A stretch of DNA of 59,298 nucleotides, taken from assembly GCF_014654205.1 (NCBI RefSeq), contig NZ_BNAW01000056.1:1-59298 (forward strand), in the 5' to 3' direction. The stretch's first letter is position 1. The number at the start of each line of letters is the position of its first letter. The stretch is from Amycolatopsis bullii (GTDB lineage: Bacteria > Actinomycetota > Actinomycetes > Mycobacteriales > Pseudonocardiaceae). Positions 26,444-36,947 of this stretch are shown piece after piece. The notes below the pieces were generated by a model. It was not told where the DNA came from. It searched no databases and saw only the letters and a list, made by a program, of their open reading frames with translations. Position numbers and translations under genes: made by a program.

Positions 26444-26863
26444 TCAGGCGTCGTCCTTCTTGAAGACGCCGCAGCCGCCGGCTCCGCACGCGCAGCCGCT
26501 GCAGCCGGCCGGCGCCGCCGGAGCCGGGGCGGGCACGGTCAGCGCGGCCCGGTTGCCGAGCACCCCGCCGCCCATGACCAGCACCAGCATCGCGAGCACG
26601 CCCGCAACCGCGGCCGAGACGAGGCCGCCGGTCGTCGGCATGGCCAGCCCGGCCAGCCCGGTGAGCACGGAGATCGCACCCCCGGCCATGGTCGGCAGGC
26701 CCGCGACGCGGTTGGCCAGCTTGAACGCCTCTTCACTGCGCAGCGACGCCTGCGTGCGCACCCCGGTGCCGCCTTCGCGCGTCAAGCGCTCGCGGAAACC
26801 GAGGAACCCACCAAAGCCGACGAGCAGACCCAGCACGATCGGAACCAGCGCGATAGCGAACAC
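26444..26863 (-). CDS. SdpI-like small membrane protein with Cys-rich tail
   Basis: The 139-residue protein has hydrophobic segments at about 1-22, 57-77 and 80-105. Between the first two lies G-V-R-T-Q-A-S-L-R-S-E-E-A-F-K-L-A-N-R, which matches the conserved G-R-T-x-S-S-E-x-W-x-x-A-N segment of SdpI-family proteins. SdpI gives immunity to the SdpC cannibalism toxin in Bacillus; actinobacterial members have no assigned role. The C-terminus is C-S-G-C-A-C-G-A-G-G-C-G-V-F-K-K, four Cys in ten residues, suggesting metal binding or lipid/thiol modification. Divergent from the phytase-like gene. Confidence 0.7.
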   Translation of the reverse strand: MFAIALVPIVLGLLVGFGGFLGFRERLTREGGTGVRTQASLRSEEAFKLANRVAGLPTMAGGAISVLTGLAGLAMPTTGGLVSAAVAGVLAMLVLVMGGGVLGNRAALTVPAPAPAAPAGCSGCACGAGGCGVFKKDDA

Positions 26864-26917
26864 GAGGTCAAGGATAAGCGTGACGTCCCGGCAACCTGCC
26901 GGATACCCTGATCGACT

Positions 26918-28090
26918 GTGCTACAGGCCATGTCACCGCGTGTACTGCCCACCGTCCTGACCGCTGCCCTGATCGGGGGAATCCTCGCCGCGACCCCGGC
27001 GAGCGCCACCGAGAGTCACCAGCGCCCCATCCGGCTGCTCGGCGAGCGGATCGTCCCCAACGCCCTGCAGTTCCAGGGCACCACGGTCGGCGGCCTGTCC
27101 AGCATCGACTACGACCCGCGGGCCGGCGGCTACGCGCTGATCTGCGACGACCGGTCGGCGATCAACCCCGCCCGCTTCTACACGGCGACCTTCCCGGTGT
27201 CGGCGGCCGGCGTCGGCGACGTCACCCTCACCGGAACGAAGCCGCTCCTGCGCCCCGACGGCACGCCGTACCCGCCGCTCACGCAGAACGACCCCACCAA
27301 GCCGCAGAACGAGCAGACGATCGACCCCGAAGAGCTGCGCGTCGACCCGTGGACCGGCGACTACTACTGGTCGCAGGAAGGCGAGCGGACGGCGACGACG
27401 CTGATCGACCCGTCGATCCGCGAAGCCCGCCGCGACGGAAAATACGTCCGTGACCTGCCGATCCCTGCGAACGAGAAGATGACGCCGACGGCAGGCCCGC
27501 GGCAGAACCTGGTGCTCGAGGGCATCACGTTCGCCGGCTTCGGCTCGCTGCTGGCCAGCGAGGTCGAGGGTCCGCTCCTGCAGGACGGCCCGGAGCCGAC
27601 GACCACCACCGGCTCGCTCTCGCGGATCACCCTGCAGTCGCGCTTCGGGCCGGTCCTGGCCCAGTACGCCTACCCGCAGGAGCCGCTGTTCGCCGCGCCG
27701 GTGCCGTCGACGGCGTTCGCCACCACCGGCGTCTCCTCGATGCTGGCCGTCGACCAGGCCGACCCCTCGAAGTTCCTCATGATGGAGCGCTCGTTCAGCA
27801 CCGGCGTCGGCAACAAGGTGCGCGTCTACGAGATCGACACGACGGGCGCGACGAATGTCCTGAACGTGAAGTCCCTGGCCGACGCGAAGCACGTCAAGCC
27901 GGTGAAGAAACGGTTCCTCTTCGACGCGGCCGACCTCGGGCTCTCCACTGTGGACAACCTGGAGGGCATGACCTGGGGACCGAAGCTGCCGAACGGCGAG
28001 CGCAGCTTGATCTTGGTCAGCGACAACAATTTCTCGCCGACGCAGGTCACGCAGTTCGTCGCACTGGCGGTCCCCTCCGAACGGCTTTGA
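26918..28090 (+). CDS. Secreted phytase-like/esterase-like protein
   Basis: The 390-residue protein has a signal peptide ending near A-T-P-A-S-A-T (about residue 29). The mature part resembles the 'esterase-like activity of phytase' beta-propeller family: V-G-G-L-S-S-I-D-Y-D near 50, D-P-E-E-L-R-V-D-P near 135, N-L-V-L-E-G-I-T-F near 190, and D-N-L-E-G-M-T-W-G-P near 345. Substrate unknown; phosphate-ester hydrolysis is only suggested by the family name. GTG start; an ATG four codons later would also keep the signal peptide. The stop is 21 bases before the leuS leader. Confidence 0.85.
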   Translation: MLQAMSPRVLPTVLTAALIGGILAATPASATESHQRPIRLLGERIVPNALQFQGTTVGGLSSIDYDPRAGGYALICDDRSAINPARFYTATFPVSAAGVGDVTLTGTKPLLRPDGTPYPPLTQNDPTKPQNEQTIDPEELRVDPWTGDYYWSQEGERTATTLIDPSIREARRDGKYVRDLPIPANEKMTPTAGPRQNLVLEGITFAGFGSLLASEVEGPLLQDGPEPTTTTGSLSRITLQSRFGPVLAQYAYPQEPLFAAPVPSTAFATTGVSSMLAVDQADPSKFLMMERSFSTGVGNKVRVYEIDTTGATNVLNVKSLADAKHVKPVKKRFLFDAADLGLSTVDNLEGMTWGPKLPNGERSLILVSDNNFSPTQVTQFVALAVPSERL

Positions 28091-28099
28091 CCAGCAAGT

Positions 28100-28105
28100 T
28101 ACGAT
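28100..28105 (+). promoter_or_regulatory. -10 element of the leuS leader transcript
   Basis: TACGAT ends six bases before the ATG of the leader peptide, which would place transcription start at or next to that ATG (a leaderless leader ORF). No convincing -35 hexamer is seen at the expected distance. Confidence 0.45.
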
Positions 28106-28111
28106 GTGCAC

Positions 28112-28150
28112 ATGAACACGGCTCGGCTGCTCCTTAGCCTGCCGCGCTGA
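28112..28150 (+). CDS. leuS leader peptide, leucine-rich
   Basis: A 12-codon ORF encodes M-N-T-A-R-L-L-L-S-L-P-R and ends in TGA. Four of twelve codons are Leu, three in a row and spelled CTG CTC CTT. It precedes a strong stem-loop and then leuS. This is the arrangement of a ribosome-mediated attenuator: a shortage of charged leucyl-tRNA would stall the ribosome in the Leu run and change RNA folding so that leuS is transcribed. The mechanism is inferred from layout and not demonstrated. Confidence 0.65.
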   Translation: MNTARLLLSLPR

Positions 28151-28175
28151 CCGGGCCCGGCCTGGCCGGCGCGGC

Positions 28176-28214
28176 GACCCCTCATGCCCTGGTGGCTGAG
28201 GGGTCGAGTTGTTT
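28176..28214 (+). terminator. Attenuator stem-loop before leuS
   Basis: GACCCCTCA pairs perfectly with TGAGGGGTC (28197-28205) around a 12-base loop, followed by GAGTTGTTT, a partial T-run. It lies 25 bases after the leader-peptide stop and about 70 bases before leuS. GC-rich segments just upstream (28151-28175) could form a competing structure. Confidence 0.65.
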
Positions 28215-28283
28215 CTGGAGCGGCTGTATCGATGAGCTCTCGGCGGGAAAGAGTGCCTCGAGCTTGAAACGAAGGAAGACGTC

Positions 28284-31124
<2,841 letters not shown>

Positions 31125-31153
31125 CGCGCTGTCCGAAAGCTGCCGGTGCTTTC

Positions 31154-31214
31154 CCCCGGTTCTCGATTTGATTGAGCTGTCAACGAAAACGGCTCGATCG
31201 AAGGAGAACCGGGG
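31154..31214 (+). promoter_or_regulatory. Long hairpin enclosing the ribosome site of the SDR gene
   Basis: CCCCGGTTCTC (31154-31164) is perfectly complementary to GAGAACCGGGG (31204-31214), which ends at the base before the ATG and covers the GGAG ribosome site. Inside, GATTGAGC can pair with GCTCGATC with one G-U. It could sequester the start, or end leuS transcripts; there is no T-run. Confidence 0.5.
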
Positions 31215-31952
31215 ATGACCCTCGACGGCAAGGTGGCACTGGTGACGGGCGGCAGCCGCGGCATCGGCGCGGCCACGGCACTGCGGCTCGCCGAGGACGG
31301 CGCGGATGTCGCGCTGACGTATGTGAACAACGCCGCGCGGGCGGCCGAGGTGGTCGAGCAGATCAAGAACCTCGGCCGCCGCGCGCTGGCGATCCAGGCG
31401 GACTCGGCGGACGCCGCGGCGGTTTCGGCCGCCGTTTCCGCGGTGGTGGCGGAGTTCGGCCGGCTCGACGTGCTGGTGAACAACGCGGGCGTCGGCTTCG
31501 TCGGCGCTTTCACCGAGACGGCGATCGAGGACGTCGACCGCGTGCTGGCGGTGAACGTCCGCGGCGTGTTCGCCGCGACCCAGGCGGCGGCCGGCGTCCT
31601 GGCCGATGGCGGCCGGGTGATCACGATCGGCAGCTGCGTCACCGACCGCGTGCCCGGCCCGGGCATGGCGTTGTACGCGACCAGCAAGGCGGCGATGGTC
31701 GGCCTGACCAAGGCACTGGCGCGCGAACTGGGCCCGCGCGGCATCACGGTCAACCTCGTTCACCCGGGCCCGACGGACACGGACATGAACCCGGCCGACG
31801 GCCCGTACGCGGCGGACCAGGCCGCGATGACGGCGTTCGACCGCTACGGAAAGCCCGCCGAAGTGGCCGCGGCCGTCGCGTACCTGGCTTCACCGGGCGC
31901 CGAGTACGTGACGGCGTCGGTGCTGTCGGTGGACGGCGGTCACGCGGCCTAG
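31215..31952 (+). CDS. SDR family oxidoreductase
   Basis: This 245-residue classical short-chain dehydrogenase has a nucleotide-binding TGGSRGIG at 11-18, NNAG near 90, a catalytic Ser near 140 (T-I-G-S-C-V-T), and the Y-x-x-x-K pair as Y154-A-T-S-K158. The resemblance is to 3-oxoacyl-ACP reductase-like enzymes; the actual substrate is unknown. ATG start with AAGGAG. Its 3' end overlaps the opposing TetR gene by four bases, so the TetR protein is not its divergent regulator, though the pair may still be functionally linked. Confidence 0.9.
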   Translation: MTLDGKVALVTGGSRGIGAATALRLAEDGADVALTYVNNAARAAEVVEQIKNLGRRALAIQADSADAAAVSAAVSAVVAEFGRLDVLVNNAGVGFVGAFTETAIEDVDRVLAVNVRGVFAATQAAAGVLADGGRVITIGSCVTDRVPGPGMALYATSKAAMVGLTKALARELGPRGITVNLVHPGPTDTDMNPADGPYAADQAAMTAFDRYGKPAEVAAAVAYLASPGAEYVTASVLSVDGGHAA

Positions 31953-32686
31953 CTGCGGTCGAGCCCGATCTCCCGCGCCAGGTCGATGAGCATGGCCTCG
32001 AAGAGGACGTCCGGTTTGGACATCGGGATCGGGTAGTTGCCGAAGACCTCGAGCGTGACGTGCCCGTAGAGCCGGGCCCAGAACTGGATCATCAGGTACG
32101 TCACGCCGAGGTCGATCTTTTCGACGGGCACACCCTGGTCGGACTCGACGAGCACGGTGACCAGCGACTCCTGGAAGGTCTTCAGGTCGTCCCGCAGCTC
32201 ATCGGGCACCCCGCTGGCCGACGGCAGCACGATGTCGTGCCGCGCGAGCACCCGCCCGGCGGCGGCGAGGAAGATCCGCCCGAACGGCTCGTCGACCCGG
32301 CTCAGCGCACTCCCCGACGTCGACCCGATCCCGCCGGTCGGCGACGCGAAAACCAGCGTGAATTCCTTCGTGTGGGTGAGCGCCCACCGCCGGAACCCCT
32401 TGCAGATGGCGAACAGCTGCAGCACCCCGTCGTCCGGCAGCTCGGCGATCTCCTCGGCGAGGTCGTCGGCCAGGTCGGCGCAGACGTCCAGCCGCAGGTT
32501 CTCGACGAGGTCATCGCGCGACTCGTAGTACCGGTAGAGCGCGGGCGCGGTGATCCCCAGCTCCCGCGCGATGGCGCGCAGCGTGACCGCCTCCGGCCCC
32601 TGCTCGACGAGCAGCTTCCGGGCGGTCCGCCGGATGTCCTGTTCGGTAGCCGCACGCGCGCGACCCCTGCGGGTGGGGTGGCTCAT
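31949..32686 (-). CDS. TetR/AcrR family transcriptional regulator
   Basis: The 245-residue protein begins with a basic tail and a TetR DNA-binding domain at about 14-62 (T-L-R-A-I-A-R-E-L-G-I-T-A-P-A-L-Y-R-Y-Y). The C-terminal half looks like the WHG/TetR_C ligand domain (G-F-R-R-W-A-L-T-H-T-K-E-F-T-L-V-F near 105). It likely represses its own promoter in the 72-base gap to the DUF3558 gene, where TGGTTGGTACGACAG lies, but I see no clean palindrome there. Ligand and targets are unknown. Confidence 0.9.
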   Translation of the reverse strand: MSHPTRRGRARAATEQDIRRTARKLLVEQGPEAVTLRAIARELGITAPALYRYYESRDDLVENLRLDVCADLADDLAEEIAELPDDGVLQLFAICKGFRRWALTHTKEFTLVFASPTGGIGSTSGSALSRVDEPFGRIFLAAAGRVLARHDIVLPSASGVPDELRDDLKTFQESLVTVLVESDQGVPVEKIDLGVTYLMIQFWARLYGHVTLEVFGNYPIPMSKPDVLFEAMLIDLAREIGLDRS

Positions 32687-32758
32687 CCGAACAGTCTAGG
32701 TGGTTGGTACGACAGATTTTGCATCAACGCGATGTCCGCCGTAACGAAAAGGTGCAGC

Positions 32759-33370
32759 TCAGGCCCGCGCCTTGAGGTTGGTGAGCACCGTGTCGGCCAC
32801 CCCGCGCCCGAGCTGGCAGGCGTCCTTACCCGAGTCGCTGCCCAGGACCAGAGAAACCGAATAGGCCAAGTCGTCCGCGACGCCGACGACGATCACGCAG
32901 CTGCGCTGCCCGCCGGCGCCCACGTCGACGTACCCGACGGCCGGATAACCCTGAACCGGCGCCAGGTCGTCGACCCAACGGCTGGCCTTCGGCTTTTCGA
33001 CCTTGTAGGTGAGGCTGAGTCCTTGGCCGGTTTTCGTCTCGTAGGCGACCAGGATCCCGGCGCCGCTGCCCGAGGTGCTGGCCCAGTCGCACATCGGACC
33101 CAGCTCGGAGTCCTTGGGTTTCGCCGTGCCGGGCTGTCCGAGGTAGTCCGTCAGCTGTTGCTCGGTCAGGGCCGAATCACACGGGCTGCCCTCCAGGACC
33201 TTCGCCGGCAACGGGTTGTCCACCTTCGGTGCGCCGCTGTTCGGCAGTTCGGCACTGCTCGACGGAGCCGGGCTGGCCGTCCCGGGTGTCCGGCGGTCGC
33301 CCGTGCAGGAGGTGAGCACCGCGATCCCGGTGATCACAGCGGCCGTAGTGGCGAGAACCCGTCGGATCAT
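32759..33370 (-). CDS. DUF3558 family lipoprotein
   Basis: The 203-residue product has a lipoprotein signal with lipobox L-T-S-C22. A Ser/Pro/Ala-rich linker follows, then a compact domain with the DUF3558 pattern (N-P-L-P, C-D-S-A-L-T, a conserved C near 94 in G-P-M-C-D-W, and S-C-V-I-V-V). It should be anchored on the outer face of the membrane. Family members are common next to ESX genes in Pseudonocardiaceae; function unknown. The start overlaps the preceding gene by four bases, so it is the last member of the four-gene ESX-accessory operon. Confidence 0.85.
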   Translation of the reverse strand: MIRRVLATTAAVITGIAVLTSCTGDRRTPGTASPAPSSSAELPNSGAPKVDNPLPAKVLEGSPCDSALTEQQLTDYLGQPGTAKPKDSELGPMCDWASTSGSGAGILVAYETKTGQGLSLTYKVEKPKASRWVDDLAPVQGYPAVGYVDVGAGGQRSCVIVVGVADDLAYSVSLVLGSDSGKDACQLGRGVADTVLTNLKARA

Positions 33371-33768
33371 TCGAGCGACCCCTTGATCTTCTTCGTCGAA
33401 TCCGCGGCCGCTTGGTCTGCCGCCTGGGTGATACCGAGTGCTTGCTTCATCCGGTCAGTCAGCTCTGTGTAGTAACCGAGTTGGTGGCGCAGATGGATCT
33501 GGTAAGAGCGGCCGGCCGGGTTGATGCCGTTCTGGCCGTCCACCGCGTCTTGGCTCACCGGCTCTTCCGCCGGTGGCTTCGCCCGGCTCAGGATTTCGGC
33601 CTCGCGGATCTGCGTGCTGAGCTCGCTGAGCTGGTCTTCGGCCTTCTTGAGCATCGCCCGCATCTCATCCGCGCTCATCGCGAACCCCTGCCCACCGGCA
33701 GGCGGCGGCCCCGAGCTCGGCATGTCCGTCGCCCAGAAGCCGATCCCGCTGAAGATCGGGTCCGTCAT
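33367..33768 (-). CDS. Small PE-like protein in ESX cluster
   Basis: The 133-residue soluble protein has no signal peptide. An N-terminal Gly/Pro segment is followed by two long predicted helices, M-S-A-D-E-M-R-A-M-L-K-K-A-E-D-Q-L near 30-46 and Y-Y-T-E-L-T-D-R-M-K-Q-A-L near 98-110. This fits a PE- or WXG-like helical hairpin, but I see neither a W-x-G turn nor an N-terminal Pro-Glu. ATG with GGGGGAGGACG upstream; it overlaps EspG at its start and the DUF3558 gene at its end by four bases each. Being an ESX substrate partner is inferred from the operon. Confidence 0.6.
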   Translation of the reverse strand: MTDPIFSGIGFWATDMPSSGPPPAGGQGFAMSADEMRAMLKKAEDQLSELSTQIREAEILSRAKPPAEEPVSQDAVDGQNGINPAGRSYQIHLRHQLGYYTELTDRMKQALGITQAADQAAADSTKKIKGSLE

Positions 33769-34508
33769 CGTCCTCCCCCTAACCCGTTCAGGGTCGCGTA
33801 CAGCACCTCGGTCAGCGCAGCCCGGGTCCCCGGCTGGAAGCTGACCATCCGCTCGCGTCCCGGATACACGTACGTCAGCACCCGGCCGGTCCCGGCGATG
33901 TCCACGGCGGTGATCGGCGCGCTGCGCGAACCCCGATTCACGGCGTAACACTGGTGCAGCCCCGTCCGCCGCGCCGCCATCAGCCGGCGTGCCCACGGCA
34001 GGGGGTCGGGGCCGCGATCGAGCGTCGGGTCGGCGAGGTCGTACGACTCCTCCACCGCGCGGCCCGAGAACCGCGCCTCCGGAATCGACACCGCCGAAAT
34101 CCGCGCCGGCGGCACCGGCGGCAGCACGTCCACCAGCGACTCCGCGAGCCGCGACGGCTCCACCACGTCGATCCGGACCGTGTCGTCCTTCCGGATCAGC
34201 CGGAGCGCGTCCGGCCCGGAGGCCGACACGAGCGCCGCGCCTGACTCGTCCGCTTCGATGTCGCCCAGCCACGCCGTGAACTGGTGGGCGCCCCTCGCCA
34301 GGACGTGCAGGACGTCGCGGAACTCCCGCGTCAGCGTGCCGCCCGCCGCCAGCCGGAGCGAGGTCAGGACGGCGAGGACCTGCTCCTCGAGCCGTTTGCG
34401 GGTCTCGTCGCCGAGCCAGAGGTTGTCGGCGCCGAGGACCGCCGGCGGTGGGCCGTGGCGTTCCCACTCCCACGCGGTGAGCAGGGCCGCCTTGGGCAGG
34501 AAGATCAC
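33765..34508 (-). CDS. EspG family ESX secretion-associated protein
   Basis: The 247-residue protein shows the EspG pattern: F-L-P-K-A-A-L-L-T-A-W-E-W-E at the start and L-A-R-G-A-H-Q-F-T-A-W-L-G-D near 69-82. The C-terminal half carries T-G-L-H-Q-C-Y-A-V-N-R near 188 and G-R-V-L-T-Y-V-Y near 215. EspG binds PE-PPE substrates in the cytosol and keeps them soluble for ESX export. It sits directly between a long WXG/PPE-like gene and a PE-like gene, its probable clients. GTG start overlapping the upstream stop by four bases. Confidence 0.85.
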   Translation of the reverse strand: MIFLPKAALLTAWEWERHGPPPAVLGADNLWLGDETRKRLEEQVLAVLTSLRLAAGGTLTREFRDVLHVLARGAHQFTAWLGDIEADESGAALVSASGPDALRLIRKDDTVRIDVVEPSRLAESLVDVLPPVPPARISAVSIPEARFSGRAVEESYDLADPTLDRGPDPLPWARRLMAARRTGLHQCYAVNRGSRSAPITAVDIAGTGRVLTYVYPGRERMVSFQPGTRAALTEVLYATLNGLGGGR

Positions 34509-35917
34509 AGCCCGATCACCGGGGGCACCGTCCGCTCGTCGGAGCCGCCGAAGATGCTCTCCGGATCCGCCTCCACCAGGTACGACGCGCGCTGGTGCTC
34601 CGTGTCCTCCTCACCCTTCCCGCCCTTGGCGCCCGGGCCCATGCCGCCCATTCCCGGCGAACCCGGCTTGCCCGCCGCGCCGCCGCGGACTCCACCGGCC
34701 GCACCGGGACGTCCTTCGCCCGGGACGCCGGCTCCGGTCGCCGCGCCGGGACCGCGCGCACCCGACGCCGAGCCGGCGCCGCCGCCCGCGCCGGACGACG
34801 AGCCCGGCCCGAACCCACCACCACCAGGGCCGAAGCCGGGACCGAACCCGCCTCCCGAGCCGGGGCCGAACCCGCCACCAGGACCCGAGCCGGGACCGAA
34901 CCCGCCCGGGCCCGTCCCCGGTGGCTGGTAGCCCGGCGGGTACTGCGTCGACGGCGGCACATAACTCTGCGCGCGAACGCTGTCGTCGACGCCGGACGGA
35001 TGCGATCCCGGCGGCGTGACCTCCCCCGGCGGCGTGACGTGGCCCGGCGGCGTGACATGGCCCGGCGGTGGCGGTGGCTGGACGACCGGCGGGTGGACCG
35101 GCGGCGGCTGCACCTGGGCATCGATCGACCGGTCGTCGTCGCCATCGGTCGGCGTCCGCTTCCGTGGCGGCGGTTCGACGGGCTTCTTCGGGTGCTCCAC
35201 CGTGAAGTCGCCGCCGTTGTACTCGCCGAGCTGGCCGTAGTCGATCGTGCGGGCCGCGGTGTTCGAGCTGGACTGCTGCGAATACGCGTTGTACCGCTCG
35301 ACGTTCTCCTGGGCCTTCTGGTTGTACTGGTTGATCTTGTCTTCGGTGTCGGTGTCCCACGGCGTCACGACGTCCCAGGCGCTGCGCGTCGGCGGCTGGT
35401 CGGTGACGTCCTGGTGCAGCGAGTGCTTCAGCTGGTTGAACTGGTCGATCTGCGCCTGGGCCAGCGTCGAGTTGCGGTCCAGTGACACGGACGCCGACGC
35501 CGCCGACGCCGTCAGCGGCTGGAGCCGCTCCCGTGCCGCGTCCGACGAGCCGCCCGTCCACGCGGATTCGAGACCGGACGTTAGCTCGCGCGTGCTCTGC
35601 TCGAGCCGGCGCTGGTAATCCGACTGGTCGACGCCCGCCCGGCGCACCTCCTCCAGCGAACCGGTACCGCGACCGTGCTGTACGGCCTGGACCAGCTGGC
35701 CGGGTGACAGCCCGGCGGCCTGCGGGTTCACCGCCCCGGTGCCGGTCTGCGAGCCGACGTACGCCCCCGCGACCGCACCGGGAATCCCGCCCGCGACCAG
35801 GCCGATGCCGGCGCCGGTCAGGACGTTGTCGAGCCGCTCGCCACCCGACTGGACGGCGTGCGCGATTTCCGACCCGACGTGCTTGGCAGCGTCGAGCATG
35901 TCGCCGAACAACCCCAT
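34505..35917 (-). CDS. Long WXG/PPE-like ESX substrate with Gly/Pro-rich tail
   Basis: This 470-residue protein has a glycine-zipper hydrophobic patch at about 36-55, then a helical region with a W-x-G turn (E-S-A-W120-T-G-G). A disordered Pro/Gly tail follows from about 265, with repeats P-P-G-H-V-T and F-G-P-G-S-G. It ends in a conserved-looking module: Y-L-V-E-A-D-P-E-S-I-F-G, then P-P-V-I-G-L. The same ending occurs in the partial gene at 59081-59298, also followed by EspG. ATG start with GAGGGGAGC upstream. Likely exported by an ESX system with the adjacent EspG as chaperone; no ESX core genes are in the window. Confidence 0.75.
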   Translation of the reverse strand: MGLFGDMLDAAKHVGSEIAHAVQSGGERLDNVLTGAGIGLVAGGIPGAVAGAYVGSQTGTGAVNPQAAGLSPGQLVQAVQHGRGTGSLEEVRRAGVDQSDYQRRLEQSTRELTSGLESAWTGGSSDAARERLQPLTASAASASVSLDRNSTLAQAQIDQFNQLKHSLHQDVTDQPPTRSAWDVVTPWDTDTEDKINQYNQKAQENVERYNAYSQQSSSNTAARTIDYGQLGEYNGGDFTVEHPKKPVEPPPRKRTPTDGDDDRSIDAQVQPPPVHPPVVQPPPPPGHVTPPGHVTPPGEVTPPGSHPSGVDDSVRAQSYVPPSTQYPPGYQPPGTGPGGFGPGSGPGGGFGPGSGGGFGPGFGPGGGGFGPGSSSGAGGGAGSASGARGPGAATGAGVPGEGRPGAAGGVRGGAAGKPGSPGMGGMGPGAKGGKGEEDTEHQRASYLVEADPESIFGGSDERTVPPVIGL

Positions 35918-36082
35918 CGAACCGCGCTCCCCTCGCGTTCGATTCCTCTGCGTCACGCACAATACCGCAGCGGTTACCCGCTGTGTGAAGAATCGGCCAG
36001 GTCGGGAGCTCCCGTCCGCTGTCGGACCGGTGTGCCACACTCGGTGCCCGTACGGCTACTGACGTGAACAGGGGAGGTTCGC

Positions 36083-36598
36083 GTGTCGAACCCTGAGCAA
36101 CTGCTGGCGAGCTTCGACGCCAAGATCGCCGAGGCCAAGCAGCGGGGTGACCGCATGCAGGCGGAGATGGCGGCGGTCTCCGTGGCCGAGCGCAGCCCGG
36201 ACGGCCAGATCGCGGTCAAGGTCAACCACCTCGGCAACCTCGTCGGGCTGGAGATCGGGCACGCCGTGCGGGAGAAGGCGAACCTCGCCGACGAAATCCT
36301 GCGGACCGTCCAGCGCGCGCAGAGCAAGCTGGCGGGCGCCGTGCAGGCCGGGATGCCGTCGATCGCGGGCACCGAGACCATGAACGAGCTGGTCGACCAG
36401 CTCCACCGGGAATTCCCGGAGCCGGAACCGCAGGGTTTCGTGGACGGCGGCCCCGCGATACCGGCAAACGACGGGGCGCGCTTCATCGCCGAGGAAGAGC
36501 CGCCGTCGCCGCCGAAGCCGAAACCGGCGCCGCCGCGACCCACTACCGAGGCCGGCACCGACGACGACTACTTCAGCGACGGCGACTACCTGCGCTGA
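36083..36598 (+). CDS. YbaB/EbfC family protein
   Basis: The 171-residue protein has a YbaB-like core at about 1-95 (long coiled helix, then V-S-V-A-E-R-S-P-D-G-Q-I-A-V-K-V near 32-47) and a Pro/acid-rich tail ending in D-D-D-Y-F-S-D-G-D-Y-L-R. It heads a plus-strand operon with EspC-like and WXG100-like genes, divergent from the EspG operon across 165 bases. GTG start after GGGGAGG. The tail and the context match the YbaB-like gene that opens the toxin operon. Confidence 0.82.
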   Translation: MSNPEQLLASFDAKIAEAKQRGDRMQAEMAAVSVAERSPDGQIAVKVNHLGNLVGLEIGHAVREKANLADEILRTVQRAQSKLAGAVQAGMPSIAGTETMNELVDQLHREFPEPEPQGFVDGGPAIPANDGARFIAEEEPPSPPKPKPAPPRPTTEAGTDDDYFSDGDYLR

Positions 36599-36623
36599 CC
36601 AGGGCCACGAGGGAGGGGAACAC

Positions 36624-36947
36624 GTGAACGACCCGCAGCCGGACATCCGGATCAAGCCGGAGCAGTTGCTGTCCCACGCGAAGAAGCTCGAACCGTTCGT
36701 CGACCGGTTCGCGAAGACGCTGGACGCGGCGGCCCAGGTTGTCGACCCGATGGCGTTCGGCCTCATCGGCCAGGCCTGTGGCCTCGGCGCGCTGTGCGGC
36801 GTCGCCCAGACCCTGGGGAGCGACTCCATCGGCCACGCGAAGAACGTGGCCCAGGAGCAGATCGACCGCGTCCGCACCTGGTCCCAGCACGTCGACTGGC
36901 GCGAGCAGGACGTCAAGGCGAGCTTGGAAGGCATCCACCTTGACTGA
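36624..36947 (+). CDS. EspC-like ESX secretion-associated protein
   Basis: A 107-residue helical protein: R-I-K-P-E-Q-L-L-S-H-A-K-K-L at the start, a hydrophobic Gly-rich central section (F-G-L-I-G-Q-A-C-G-L-G-A near 44-55), and a second helix R-V-R-T-W-S-Q-H near 82. This layout is that of the EspC/DUF2580 family of small ESX-exported proteins. GTG start with GGGAGGGG. Its end overlaps the TTG start of the next gene by eight bases, so the two are probably translated together and may be secreted as a pair. Confidence 0.75.
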   Translation: MNDPQPDIRIKPEQLLSHAKKLEPFVDRFAKTLDAAAQVVDPMAFGLIGQACGLGALCGVAQTLGSDSIGHAKNVAQEQIDRVRTWSQHVDWREQDVKASLEGIHLD

